Origin: Azorinus chamasolen
Lineage: Eukaryota > Mollusca > Bivalvia > Cardiida > Solecurtidae
Direction: 5' to 3'
NCBI GenBank assembly: GCA_963576725.1
Contig: OY755240.1
Coordinates: 32,492,620 to 32,556,619 of the forward strand
DNA length: 64,000 nt
The translations under genes were made by a program, and so were the position numbers. Positions within the stretch are counted from its first letter, which is position 1, and every line of letters starts with the position of its first letter. The notes under the pieces were generated by a model, which was given only the letters and a program-made list of their open reading frames with translations, ran no database searches and was not told where the DNA came from. Positions 31,150 through 44,200 of this stretch are shown here, piece after piece.

Positions 31150-31362
31150 AGACACATTTTTACAAATTTGCAAAACGAGTAAACCCTTCCGGAGCTGTCT
31201 GACCAGGGTCTGTCCAGCTTGTTTATCAAATAATATAAATCAGATTCTACAGTTCCTACCATGGTGAAATATTCCCATGTTCATTTTGCCATTATCATAT
31301 TCAGTTAATTGATATTCATAGTCATTATTTTGTATATGAATATTCATTAGATACAGGGTTAA
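31150..31362 (-). mobile_element. PB-A MITE abutting the Twinkle stop codon
   Basis: The element reads, on the - strand, TTAACCCTGTATCTAATGAA, ATTTCACCATGGTAGGAACT and a decayed hairpin. Its TTAA at 31359-31362 contains the Twinkle TAA stop. The far end is not intact. Confidence 0.75.
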
Positions 31363-31511
31363 TAGGACTGCTCTTCCTCCTCCATTTCTGTTGAGGGGGT
31401 AGGTTCTTTCTTTGATCTTCTCTTCATATCCTTCAGTGTGAAGCTCAGAGCATTCTTGTCAAACATCATTGATAATGAACGCAGTTCACCGTCAAACCTA
31501 TTCTTAGCAAT
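31359..31511 (-). CDS. TWNK: Twinkle terminal exon l
   Basis: The acceptor is GATTTTGTTTCAG. The exon has 50 codons and TAA, starting [20 protein letters not shown] with the conserved KNRFDG that carries the arginine-finger region, then an acidic tail EMEEEEQSY. The TAA stop forms part of a TTAA target site, and a PB-A MITE begins directly after it. The tail is much shorter than in human. Confidence 0.94.
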   Translation of the reverse strand: MAKNRFDGELRSLSMMFDKNALSFTLKDMKRRSKKEPTPSTEMEEEEQSY

Positions 31512-34500
31512 CTGAAACAAAATCACAAATTGTTAAAATTGGACCATCAAACTTATCATATGCCATTAACCCATTCCTCCATAGGCTATTTTTAGACCCA
31601 ACCTTTTTGAATGAATCTACCCAAAAGGAGCATTTACTAGAGAAAAGTAAAATTTTAGAATTTTGTAGTTTGAAAACCATTGTTATAAATAGAGCATTTG
31701 CTCCTATAGGAGCAAATGCTCTATTTATAACACTGGTTTCAAGAAGTGGTTATTACGGAGGCGTAGAAAGGCGTATTTAATTTATGGAGGAAAGGGTTAA
31801 AGTGATAAGGCAAACAATTTTTTTAGGCAAATGGTATCCTTATGTTGGGATCACTCTTACTTCTCTGCAATGACCACTCTTACACCATTTTAAAATGACC
31901 ACTCTTACACTATTCTGCAATGACCACTCTTACACCATTTTAAAATGACCACTCTTACACTATTCTGCAATGACCACTCTTATACCATTCTGTAATGACC
32001 ACTCTTACACTATTCTGTAATGACCACTCTTACACTATTCTGCAATGACCACTCTTACACCATTTTAAAATGATCACTCTTACCTCTCTGCAATGACCAC
32101 TCTTACACCATTTTAAAATGACCACTCTTACAATATTCTGCAATGACCACTCTTACACCCATTTTAAAATGACCACGCTTACACTATTCTGTAATGACCA
32201 CTCTTATACCATTCTGTAATGACCACTCTTGCACTATTCTGCAATGACCACTCTAACACCCATTTTAAAATGACCACTCTTACACTATTCTGCAATGACC
32301 ACTCTTATACTATTCTGTAATGACCACTCTTACACTATTCTGCAATGACCACTCTTACACCATTCCACTATGACCACTCCTATACTTCTCTCCAATGACC
32401 ACTCTTACACTATTCTACAATGACCATTCTTACACTATTCTGCAATGACCACTCTTACACCATTCTACTATGACCACTCCTATATTTCTCTCCAATGACC
32501 ACTCTTACACTATTCTGCAATGATCACTCTTACACCATTCTATGACCACTCCTATACTTCTCTCCAATGACCACTCTTACACCATTCTACAATGACCACT
32601 CTTGCACTATTCTACTATGACCACTCTTGCACTATTCTACAATGCCCACTCTTACACTATTCTGCAATGACCACTCCTATACTTCTCTCTAATGACCACT
32701 CTTACACTATTCTACTATGACCACTCTTATACATATCTGACATTACATTACAACATTTGGTCTTTCTTAAGTCATATGATATTTTTGAGGAAGTTTAAAA
32801 TATATGGCCTTGAATCTCATTTTTATTCAAATTCCCGGACATTTGCTATATTTTTAAATTTCACTGACGGTTCTCGAAGTTCCTTGACTTTGATTTTTTT
32901 CTTAATTCCCTGACTTTTCCATGATGCATGATAACTCTTTTATATCTCTCTACAATGATCACTCTTATACCTATCTACAATGATCACTCTTATATCTCTC
33001 TACAATGATCACTCTTATACCTATCTACAATGATCACTCTTATATCTCTCTACAATGATCACTCTTATATCTCTCTACAATGATCACTCTTACATCTCTC
33101 TACAATGATCACTCTTATACCTATCTACAATCATCACTCTTATATCTCTCTACAATGATCACTCTTATACCTCTCTACAATGATCACTCTTATACCTCTC
33201 TACAATGATCACTCTTATATCTCTCTACAATGATCACTCTTACATCTCTCTACAATGATCACTCTTACATCTCTCTACAATGATCACTCTTATACCTATC
33301 TACAATGATCACTCTTATATCTCTCTACAATGATCACTCTTATATCTCTCTACAATGATCACTCTTATACCTCTCTACAATGATCACTCTTATATCTCTC
33401 TACAATGATCACTCTTATATCTCTCTACAATGATCACTCTTATACCTATCTACAATGATCACTCTTACATCTCTCTACAATGATCACTCTTATACCTATC
33501 TACAATGATCACTCTTATACCTATCTACAATGATCACTCTTATATCTCTCTACAATGATCACTCTTATACCTATCTACAATGATCACTCTTATATCTCTC
33601 TACAATGATCACTCTTATATCTCTCTACAATGATCACTCTTATATCTCTCTACAATGATCACTTTTATATCTCTCTACAATGATCACTCTTATATCTCTC
33701 TACAATCATCACTCTTATACCTATCTACAATCATCACTCTTATATCTCTCTACAATCATCACTATTATACTTATCTACAATGATCACTCTTATACCTAAC
33801 TACAATGATCACTCTTATATCTCTCTACAATGATCACTCTTATATCTCTCTACAATGATCACTCTTATATCTCTCTACAATGATCACTCTTATATCTCTC
33901 TACAATGATCACTCTTATATCTCTCTACAATAATCACTCTTATATCTCTCTACAATGATCACTTTTATATCTCTCTACAATGATCACTCTTATACCTATC
34001 TACAATGATCACTCTTATACCTATCTACAATGATCACTCTTATATCTCTCTACAATGATCACTCTTATATCTCTCTACAATCATCACTCTTATATCTCTC
34101 TACAATGATCACTCTTATATCTCTCTACAATGATCACTCTTATATCTCTCTACAATGATCACTCTTATATCTCTCTACAATGATCACTCTTATATCTCTC
34201 TACAATGATCACTCTTATACCTATCTACAATGATCACTCTTACATCTCTCTACAATGATCACTCTTATATCTCTCTACAATGATCACTCTTATATCTCTC
34301 TACAATGATCACTCTTATACCTATCTACAATCATCACTCTTATATCTCTCTACAATCATCACTATTATACTTATCTACAATCATCACTCTTATACCTCTC
34401 TACAATCATCACTCTTATACCTCTCTACAATCATCACTCTTATACCTCTCTACAATCATTTCTCTTATACCTCTCTACAATCATCACTCTTATACCTCTC

Positions 34501-37500
34501 TACAATCATCACTCTTATATCTCTCTACAATGATCACTCTTATACCTCTCTACAATCATCACTCTTATATCTCTCTACAATGTCCATTATTATACCTTTC
34601 TACAATGATCACTCTTATACGAAAAATTGTCATGACATTCAATATCAGATCTGGAAAGGTCCATTTTAAAACTCTGTGTTTTAAAGGAAGACTGTATTTT
34701 AAAGGTTAATTCTGTGTGTGTTAAAGCAGGTGATCATTTCATGCCTGGGTCCATGCTTATAAAACTTTTAGTTGAGTCTGAGTTTGTTCTCAAGTTTTTG
34801 ATAGCCAAAGGCTCAAATCTGACCATTCAAAAGCTTGAGAACTCAAATCTGACCAATCAAAAGCTTGAGAACGAACTCAGACTCAACTAAAAAGCTTTAT
34901 AAGCATGGGCCCAGATGTATGTTATGCAGTAAGTGTATTTAAATATTTGTTTGATTTTTATGATGACATGTGAACATGCTACTACAGGATGTGGGTCTAC
35001 TCTGTTTACAAAGGCGTTAAAAGGTGTTTTGATACAATAAAGGGTTAATTGTAGTCTTCTTCTGTAGCAACAAACCTGGAGGAATTTGACTGCTGTCAGA
35101 GAGTTGTTTAGCTTTAGCTTCTGTATCAGAAGAACATTATCAGCCTCCTGAGTTAGTTTGGCACTGCCGAATATTGATGATGTTGATAACAGATCAGTGT
35201 CATCCACCTGCAAAATCAATGTCAGATACAAATTGGATGTAATTGTGTGTAAATTTAAACGTCACATATTTCAATGACATTTAACCCTTTCCCTCATATA
35301 AAAGTACTTTCATGCCTTTGCAAACAGAGTAAACCCATATCAGAAGGCTCCTATAGGAGCCTTCTGATCTGGGTCTGCTCTGTTTGCTTATAACATGATA
35401 TATATCTGATTCACCAGTTTGTTTGTCACAGCAAAATACTGCCAGAACATTATAAACATTCAACTAACTAGAGGTTTTTGTCACAAAAACGGATGTCTTC
35501 CCCCTACCCCTCGTACCCACACACCAGTAGAACAGGAGTTATTGATCAGACAAAAATGTAACAAAGGGCAAAAACTCAAAAAGTATTAAAGACAGAGTTA
35601 TGGCCCTTGTTCATGACACTTTCTTTCATCATGCTCTTTCCATGTATGAAGTTTCAATACAATGGCATGAGCCATGTAGGAGTTATTATCCGGACAAGAA
35701 AGTGTGAAACAAATGTACAAGGGGCAATAACTCTCAATTTATTGAAGCCAGAGTTATGGACCTTGTGCATGTTGACACATTCTCTTATCACGATATTTCC
35801 ATGTATGAAGTTTCAATCCAATGGCATGAGCCATATAGGAGTTATTGTCCAGACAAAAAAGTGTAAAATTGTTTTACAAGGGGCAATAACTCCAATATTA
35901 GTGAAGCCAGAGTTATGGACCTTGTGCATGACACTTCCTCCCATCATGATCTTTCTATGTAATACTATGAAGTTTCAAGCCAATGGCATGAGCGATATAG
36001 GTGTTATCGTCCAGACAAGAAAGTATGACAAAACTTTACAAGTGGCAATAACTCCAATATTAGTGAAGCCAGAGTTATGGACCTTGTGCAAGACACTTCC
36101 TCTCATCATGATCTTTCCATGTATGAAGTTTCAATCCAATGGCATGAGCCATATAGGAGTTATCGTCCGGACAAAAAAAGTAGTGTTGGGAATCGGTTGG
36201 GATTTTACTATCGATGATCGGTTCAAGCTAAGTTACTAATTATCAATTGTATAATCGGTTCAGCAACAATATTCAGATAAATGAACTAGTATTGTACTTT
36301 GTACATATAAATTGCTGTTCTAATAAGGAAAATGTATATAGATAGGGTAGACTTCGATTTTAGGTGCCAAAATTGGTGTAAATACACATTTTAACTTTTT
36401 TACAGGCTTTTTCTCCATTCAATTTCTCTTTTATTTTTTTAAAAAAACCCAACAAACTTAAACCCTTTATATGAATATTTATGTATGAAATGTTGACATC
36501 ATACATGAATAGTGATTAGATTATTTTTGATAATGGCATTAACAAAAGAAATTTTAGCAATGGAAGAAACTGTAGAATTACATGTACATTTATATCTTAA
36601 TATAGATTCTATATTATTTATAAGCAAATAGAGCAGACTCAGATCAGACGTCTATAGGAGCTGTCTGATCTAGGTCTACTCTGTTTGCAAAGGCGTAGAA
36701 AGGCATATTTACAGAGTAAAGGGTTGTAATTAAAACTTTTAGGCCCAAGGATTAACATGTATATTGAGAAATGTATCAATCTTTTTCTAAAGGATAAGAC
36801 TTAATAAATCAGATGAATGGGTGTGTATAACAAGAATGGGAAATTGTGCAATACACCAACCGATCATCGATTATTTGAAACAACAATCAATTGTCTCCGA
36901 TGTCAGGCTCAACAGATCAATTATCGATTATAATCGATCATCGGAACAACACTACAAAAAAGTGTGATTTTTTTTACAAGGAGCAATAACTCTTATATTA
37001 GTGAGGCCAGTGTTATGGATCTTGTGCATGACACTTCCTCTCATTATGCTCTTTCCATATATGAAGTTTCAATCAACTAGCATCAGGCATATTGAAGTTA
37101 TCGTCCGGACAAGAAATTGTGATGGACAGATGGGCGGATTGACCAGACAACTCTCACGAAAACAATATGTCTCCCCATATAAATATGGGGTGGGGGTGGG
37201 GGGGGGGGGGGGGGGGGGGGTGGAAAGACATAATAAGACATAACTAGAGGTTTTTGTCAAAAAAAAACGGATGTCTCCCCTCTAATAAAAACAATATGTA
37301 AAGGGAAATCACTAAAAATGTTATGGTCTTGATGAATGATACTTCCCCTCATTATGCGTTTTCCACACTACATTTTTCAAGAAGAAAATGATAACAGCTA
37401 ATAACTCCAAAAATACTGATACCAGATTTATGGCCCTTGTGCATGACACTTACTTTCATCATGTTCTTTCCAAAAATAAAATGTCATTCCAATAGCATCA

Positions 37501-40500
37501 GTCGAACAGGAGTTATTGATCGGCCAAAAAATGTAACAAAGGGCAATAACTCCAAAAGTATTGAAGCCAGAATTATGGCCCTTGTTCATGACACTTTCTC
37601 TCATCATGCTCTTTCCATGTATGAAGTTTCAATACGATGGCAAGAGCCATGTAGGAGTTATCATCCGGACAAGAAAGAATTAAACAAATGTACAAGGGGC
37701 AATAACTCTAAATTTATTGAAGCTCGAGTTAAGGATCTTATGCATGACACTTTCTCTTATTATGATCGTTCCATGTATGAAGTTTCACTCCAATGGCATG
37801 TGTCACATAGGAGTAATCATCTGGACAAAAAATTGTGATTGTTTTTACAAAGGGCAATAACTCCAATATTAGTGAAGCCAGAGTTATGGACCTTCTGCAT
37901 GACACTTCCTCTTGTTATGATCTTTCCATATATGAAGTTTCAATCCAATGGCATGAGCCATATAGAAGTTATCGTCCGGACAAAAAAGTGTGATTTTTTT
38001 ACAAAGGGCAATAACTCCAATATTAGTGAAGCCAGAGTTATGGACCTTGTGCATGACACTTCCTCTCGTTATGATCTTTCCATATATGAAGTTTCAATCC
38101 AATGGCATCAGGCATATTGAAGTTATTGTCCGGACAAAAAATTATGATATTTTTTACAAAGGGCAATAACTCCAATATTAGTGAAGTCAGAGTTATGGAC
38201 CTTGTGCATGACACTTCCTCTCATTATGCTCTTTCCATATATGAAGTTTCAATCAACTGGCATCAGGCATATTGAAGTTATTGTCCGGACAAAAAATTAT
38301 GATATTTTTTACAAAGGGCAATAACTCCAATATTAGCGAAGCCAGAGTTATGGACCTTGTGCATGACACTTCCTCTCGTCATGATCTTTCCATATATGAA
38401 GTTTCAATCCAATGGCATGAGCCATATAGGAGTTATCGTCCGGACAAAAAAGTGTGATTTTTTTTTACAAAGGGCAATAACTCCAATATTAGTGAAGCCA
38501 GAGTTATGGACCTTGTGCATGACACTTCCTCTCATTATGCTCTTTCCATATATGAAGTTTCAATCAACTGGCATCAGGCATATTGAAGTTATCGTCCGGA
38601 CAAAAAGTGTGACAGACAGACGGACAGACAGACAGACGGACAGACAGACAACTCTCACGAAAACAATATGTCTCCCCCATATAAATATGGGGGGAGACAT
38701 AATAAACATTCATGATGTCATTGTTTCTTACATGAATATTAAACACAGAAAGCGTTAAGCAATTACTGTGTTAACCATTTCTATCATGAACATTTAATAA
38801 AAGACCTATTGACATCATGAACAGAATGAGCTGGATTTCTACAATGACCCTATGAACAGAAACACCATGGCAGAAACTATAGAATCATATCTATATCATG
38901 TCATAGGCAAACAGAGGAGACCCTGATCTGATGGCTCCTATATGAGCTGTCTGATCTGGGTCTACTCTTTTTGCAAAGGCATGAAAAAGCATTTATATGA
39001 AGAAAAGGTTTAAATAAGAACAGGCAAATGTCAATATTTGTCAGAAGTAATAAGTTTCAAGTTTTCCACAGGAAAATAACTATTTCAAGATGACTCACAG
39101 GCTAATGGTTCCTACCTGTAGTTAATTTGTCACTCTGGCAGTAGTGAACAAATGGTTTAACTCTTTCCCTGTTTAGTATTCATGTAAGTTTCGTTTTGGT
39201 TTTTATCAGGTTTTACATCGTTTTAACAGTATTTCAGTCATGAAACACCAAAATTATATCCCTCCGCCTTCAGCAGGGGTTAATAAAATTTGAACATTGA
39301 TTGGTATCTAAAAATTCTCTTCCAGGGTTAAAATCCCTCTTAACCCTTTCCCTCATAGGCTTTTAGACCTAACCTCTTTGAATAAATCTACCGAAAAGGA
39401 GCATTAACTAGAGAAAAGGAAAGGTTAGAATTTTGTAGTTTGAAACCATTGTGATAAATAGAGCATTTGCTCCAATAGGAGCAAATGCTCTATTTACCAC
39501 AATGGTTTCACAAAGTGACTTTTCCAGAGTCGTCAATATGAGGGAATGGGTTAAGTAAAGTAGCCAGTAAGATGAGGGTCCTATGGAGCTTTCATCATTA
39601 TTTCCATCCTGCATTTAGCTGCCAGCTATCTCATTTGTGTTTACATACCTTTCTTGGATGCGTGATCAATGTTACGTGGCAGTTTTTCTCGGTGGCAAAC
39701 TGTCTGAACATGGCGACGATGCGATCCTGCTTCATGAACCTGTTGCTCTCCGTGTAGTCCATTCCCATCATAAACTGGAGGTTGTCAATTACAACGTGAC
39801 TGATGTCATGCACATACACTGCGTGAGTCATAACCTGAAAACGTGTTAGGTTATGACACATGTAATTACTTGATGTACGATAATATCATTGTCTTCTTGA
39901 CTGATAATTTGAGCCTTGAAATCTGCTGATGTCTTGCATGTACGCTGTATGGGTCGGTCATCTCACATGCAAACAGTGTTAGGTCATGTAAATACTTGAT
40001 GTATGATAACTATGTGACTGATGTTATGCACGTACACTGTATAGGTCATCTCACATGCAAACAGTGTTAGGTCAACCGTCATGTAATCACTCGAAGTATG
40101 ATTATGGCACTGTCTTCTAGGCTCATAAATTGAGCCTCGCATTGAGAAAACGCACCTTTGCGACTTGGAAAACCATGTCAACCATTGAAAACATGGCATC
40201 TGATCAAGATCTACAGTTCTACACTGGCTGAGACTCGCAGGCATCTGATCAAGATCTACACTGATTGAGACTTGCAGGCATCTGATCAAGATCTTCACTG
40301 GCTGAGATTCACAGGCATCTGCAAACATTTAACTAATCCTTTCCCTTTTCAATATCCAGGTAAGAAATATTTACATCATGAATATTAACTAAGAGTTTGT
40401 TTTTGAGAAAAACACATGTCTCCCCCCGGTACACCGCCCCCGCACCCATAACAGGAATGAATTCACCCCTGGCACCCTCTACCCTGGCACCCATAACAGG

Positions 40501-41188
40501 AATAAATTCATATGTCAAAATACTGACATTGTAAATTGTAAGCAATTTATTTCCAGAGTAAACTTACTGTGTAACATGCATCGCGAGAAAACTCAAGAGT
40601 TGTGTTGTAACCAAGAGTTGCGTTTTAATAACTATTATGATAATCAAGCTTAATTCAAAATCACATGACCACCTTCACATATAGATTTCACATATAGATA
40701 CAGATTGGTTGTGCGTCACTTATAGATACATATAGATTGGTTGTGCATCACATATAGATTGGTTATCTGTAAACTTTTGTAGACATCTATAAACACTAGT
40801 TTTCCCTATAAATTTCATATTTGAAAAATAAAAATCCAAACTTCTGTCAAAATTGTTGCAGCCCATATTCCAATCCACATGACCATCCTCACATATAGCT
40901 GGTTCATATGTAAAAGTTTGAATGAAAACTCTTAAATAGTATAGGAGGAGTTAGCTGCACAAGACTTTTTCGCTATTACTCTATATAAGGAAAAACTCCA
41001 AAGGGTCATAACTTCTGTCAAAATTGTTGCAGCCAAAATTCCAAACCACATGACCATCCTCACATATAGCTGGTTCATATGTAAAAGATTGAAGTAAATC
41101 ACTCAAATAGTGTAGGAGGAGTTAGCTGCACAAGAATTTTAACAGACAGACAGACGACAGAAAGCTCAACATCAATATGTCTCGGGCA

Positions 41189-41232
<44 letters not shown>

Positions 41233-44200
41233 ATTGTAGACCTTGATAAGATTTCTCATTTCAACATAGCTGGTTGAGCAATATTATATTGAACAATAAG
41301 ATAGGTAATAGGGTATAGTGAATACCCATTATAACAACATTCAATATAACGGATATTCATTATACCGACACGAATTTCGGAAACATATATAGTAAAACTC
41401 TCTATAAACCAAAGGATGAATTAAGATCTTTTTAGACAGGTGGCTGCTTAACCCTTTCCTCCATAGGCTATTTTTAGACCCAACCACTTTGAATAAATCT
41501 ACCGAAAAGGAGCATTAACTAGAGAAAAGGATTTTTTTTTTTAATTTTGTAGTTTGAAACTATTGTGATAAATAGAGCATTTGCTCCTATAGGAGCAAAT
41601 GCTCTATTTATCACAATGGTTTCATAAAGTGACTTTTACAGAGGCGTAGAAAGGCGTATTTATGGAGGAAAGGGTTAATGCAGGATGAAAGCAATGCATT
41701 AAGCTCCTTTGGGAGCTTTCTGCTTGACTTTCATCCTGAGTTAAGCTGCCACCTGTCTTACAGACCAATATTGATGCTATTTGAATGTCCGGTTAGACAG
41801 GTGTTACTGTATAATTTAATATTCATTACAACCATATTTTTAATACAACGACACTATCTGTGGGAACGAATGTGGTTGTTGTACTGAGAGCTTACTCTAT
41901 ATTGATTAAAAACACAGTGCCTAAAGCAATGAGGTATGGAAATTACTTACATTGTTATGGATTTATTTGTTTGTTGTCCTGACACTTATTGCTATTTCAA
42001 TCATACCATGACCTCAAACTATAACCAGTGGACAAAGATCCTGCAAGTTTATCTGTATATATAACAAATTGCACTGTTTTTTGCACAGAAGAATACCTGT
42101 GATGAACCACCCATCTACTGCAACCCAGCTAGAAGGCTCCCTCAAAGACAAAAACATGGTTCAAGTTGAAAGAAGAAAATACCTGACCACAGATATTCTT
42201 GTTTTCTGAACATTATATAACAAGAGCATTATATAATGTGTCGGAGCATTATACGTCCGAAGTATGTGCCGTCGTAACATGCACAATATTAGTTTGAGTT
42301 GGAAGTCACTGTGACCTTGAACTTTGACCGCACTGACCTCAAAATCAATAGGAGTCATCTACTGGACATGACCAACCAGTATGAAGACAGCACACCTAAT
42401 CAAGTTATTGAGCGGACATTTTTTTGGAGTGGTCGCTGAGACCTTGACCCTTGACTGACTGACCGACCTAAAAATCAGTTGAGGTCATCTACTTTCCATG
42501 ATCAACCTCCCTACTAAGTTTGAAGACAGCACACCATGACCAACCAGTATAAAGTGGACATGTTTTATGGAGTGGTCACTGTGACCTTGACCTTGGACCG
42601 ACATCAAAATCAATAGGGGTCATCTACTTGCCATGACCAACCTCCCTATTAAGTTTGAAGACAGCAAATCTTACAGTTATCAAGTTATTGAGCAGACAAG
42701 ATTTTTGAGTTGAAAGTCAGTGATCTTGACCTTTGACCGACTGACCTAAAAATCCATAGGGGTCATCTACTGGCCATGACCAACCTTCCTACTAAGTATG
42801 AAGACAGCACACCTAATAGTTATCAAGTTATTGAGCAGAAATGTTTTTTTGAGTGAAGGTCACTGTGACCTTGACCTTAGACCAACTGACCTCAAAATCA
42901 ATAGGGGTCATCTACTGGACATGACCAACCTTCCTACTAAGTATGAAGACAGCACACCCAATACTTATCAAGTTATTGAGTGGACAAAGATGTGGCTAAC
43001 GGGTGGATGGAAGAGCGCTATACCATAATACGACCAAAGTTACCATCGGGCGTATAAAAAACTAAGAAGCACAAAAAGTTCCATGATTAGGCCCAAACCA
43101 TTTCACACAATAAAAGAACAGCGAAGAAGGTAATCTGTGGTTGAACGTTACCTCAAGAACTTTGTCGACATGTTCTTGTCCAAAGTAGGTCATGAAGTAC
43201 ATCGGCAGATTGGCAAAGTCATTGGCCACTTGATCAAAGTCTTCCAGATGTTTGGTAAGGTCCTTGCTGGCAATAAGAAGATCTATATGTATCACAGGTG
43301 CAATGCTGCAACAAAATGCTTTGACCCTTTACCAGGGTTCATACAGAGATTTGATGAGAAAATTCAAGGACTTTTTAAGGACTTTATTTCAAAAGTCAAG
43401 CACTATTAGCGACACAACCTGTCTTGCCTATAAACTGAAAAAACCCATTCAAAGCAACCACAAGCAGGAAATAGCTTAATTAAGTGCAAGAGTAATGCAG
43501 AAGGTTTTTACAGGATCTCTCTACATTACTTTTACACTTCAATAAGTAGTCACATTTCTGCAAATGTCAAAGATTCACATATCTGCAAATGTCAAAGATT
43601 CTACTAAAGTATAATTGAATGATGAGCCATAGGAAATCTATAGTAGCCAATAGTTCTGCATAAACTATTAAATGCACAAATACATTTCATTAGAGACCAT
43701 GTGTATAAACTTCCACTGAAATTTGTTGAAAACAAGTGTGCAATGGTGGCCATGATATCGCTCACCAGACAATCAGAGGAGAAGAATTTCAAAGTTTCAT
43801 TATATGTTTCTACAGAAAACTGGCCTCCCAAGGGGCGGGCCTCATTTGACCCCAGGGGCATAATTCATAACTTTTGTAGAGGACTTCAAGATGATGCTAA
43901 GTGCCAAATATGAAAGCTGGGAACCTTCCAGTTTCAGGAGAAGATTTTCAGTTTCACTACATGTATCTATATAAAACAAGGCACCCCTGGGGCATGGTCA
44001 GTTTTGACCCCAGGTGCATTATTTGTATAGCTGTTTTACAGAGGCATCAAAAAGTGTCAATATAAGGGAATGGGTTTAACCTCAGACTTACCCACTAAAC
44101 TGCCTCAGCATCATCTTGGCCAGTTTGACATTGTTAATCTCAAAGCTACCCCACAATGTATTCACCTGAAATATGTAAAGACAAGATTGATTAAAACTTA

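Larger units (their letters stand above)
35468..37237 (+). mobile_element. Pearl/Helentron-like element with tandem core, interrupted
   Basis: The left end ACTAGAGGTTTTTGTCACAA folds on itself (GTTTTTGTCACAAAAAC) before GGATGTCTTCCCCC. Core units of about 150 bp carry GGGGCAATAACTCCAATATT, AGCCAGAGTTATGGACC and ATGAAGTTTCAATCC. A hAT-like insertion splits it at 36181. It ends in ATATGTCTCCCC, an ATATGGGG hairpin and a 23-G run (37198-37220). Confidence 0.75.

Noticed and set aside
34280..34709. Reading frames of about 130 residues repeating SLYNDHSYT
   Set aside because: They come from the 25-bp satellite, which has no stop in several frames.
35607..38758. Frames up to 210 residues in the pearl-like arrays
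   Set aside because: The frame follows the repeated core unit ([19 protein letters not shown] recurring) and is broken differently in each copy.
43137..43479. + strand frames over Twinkle exon i
   Set aside because: They are antisense shadows of a conserved helicase exon on the - strand.
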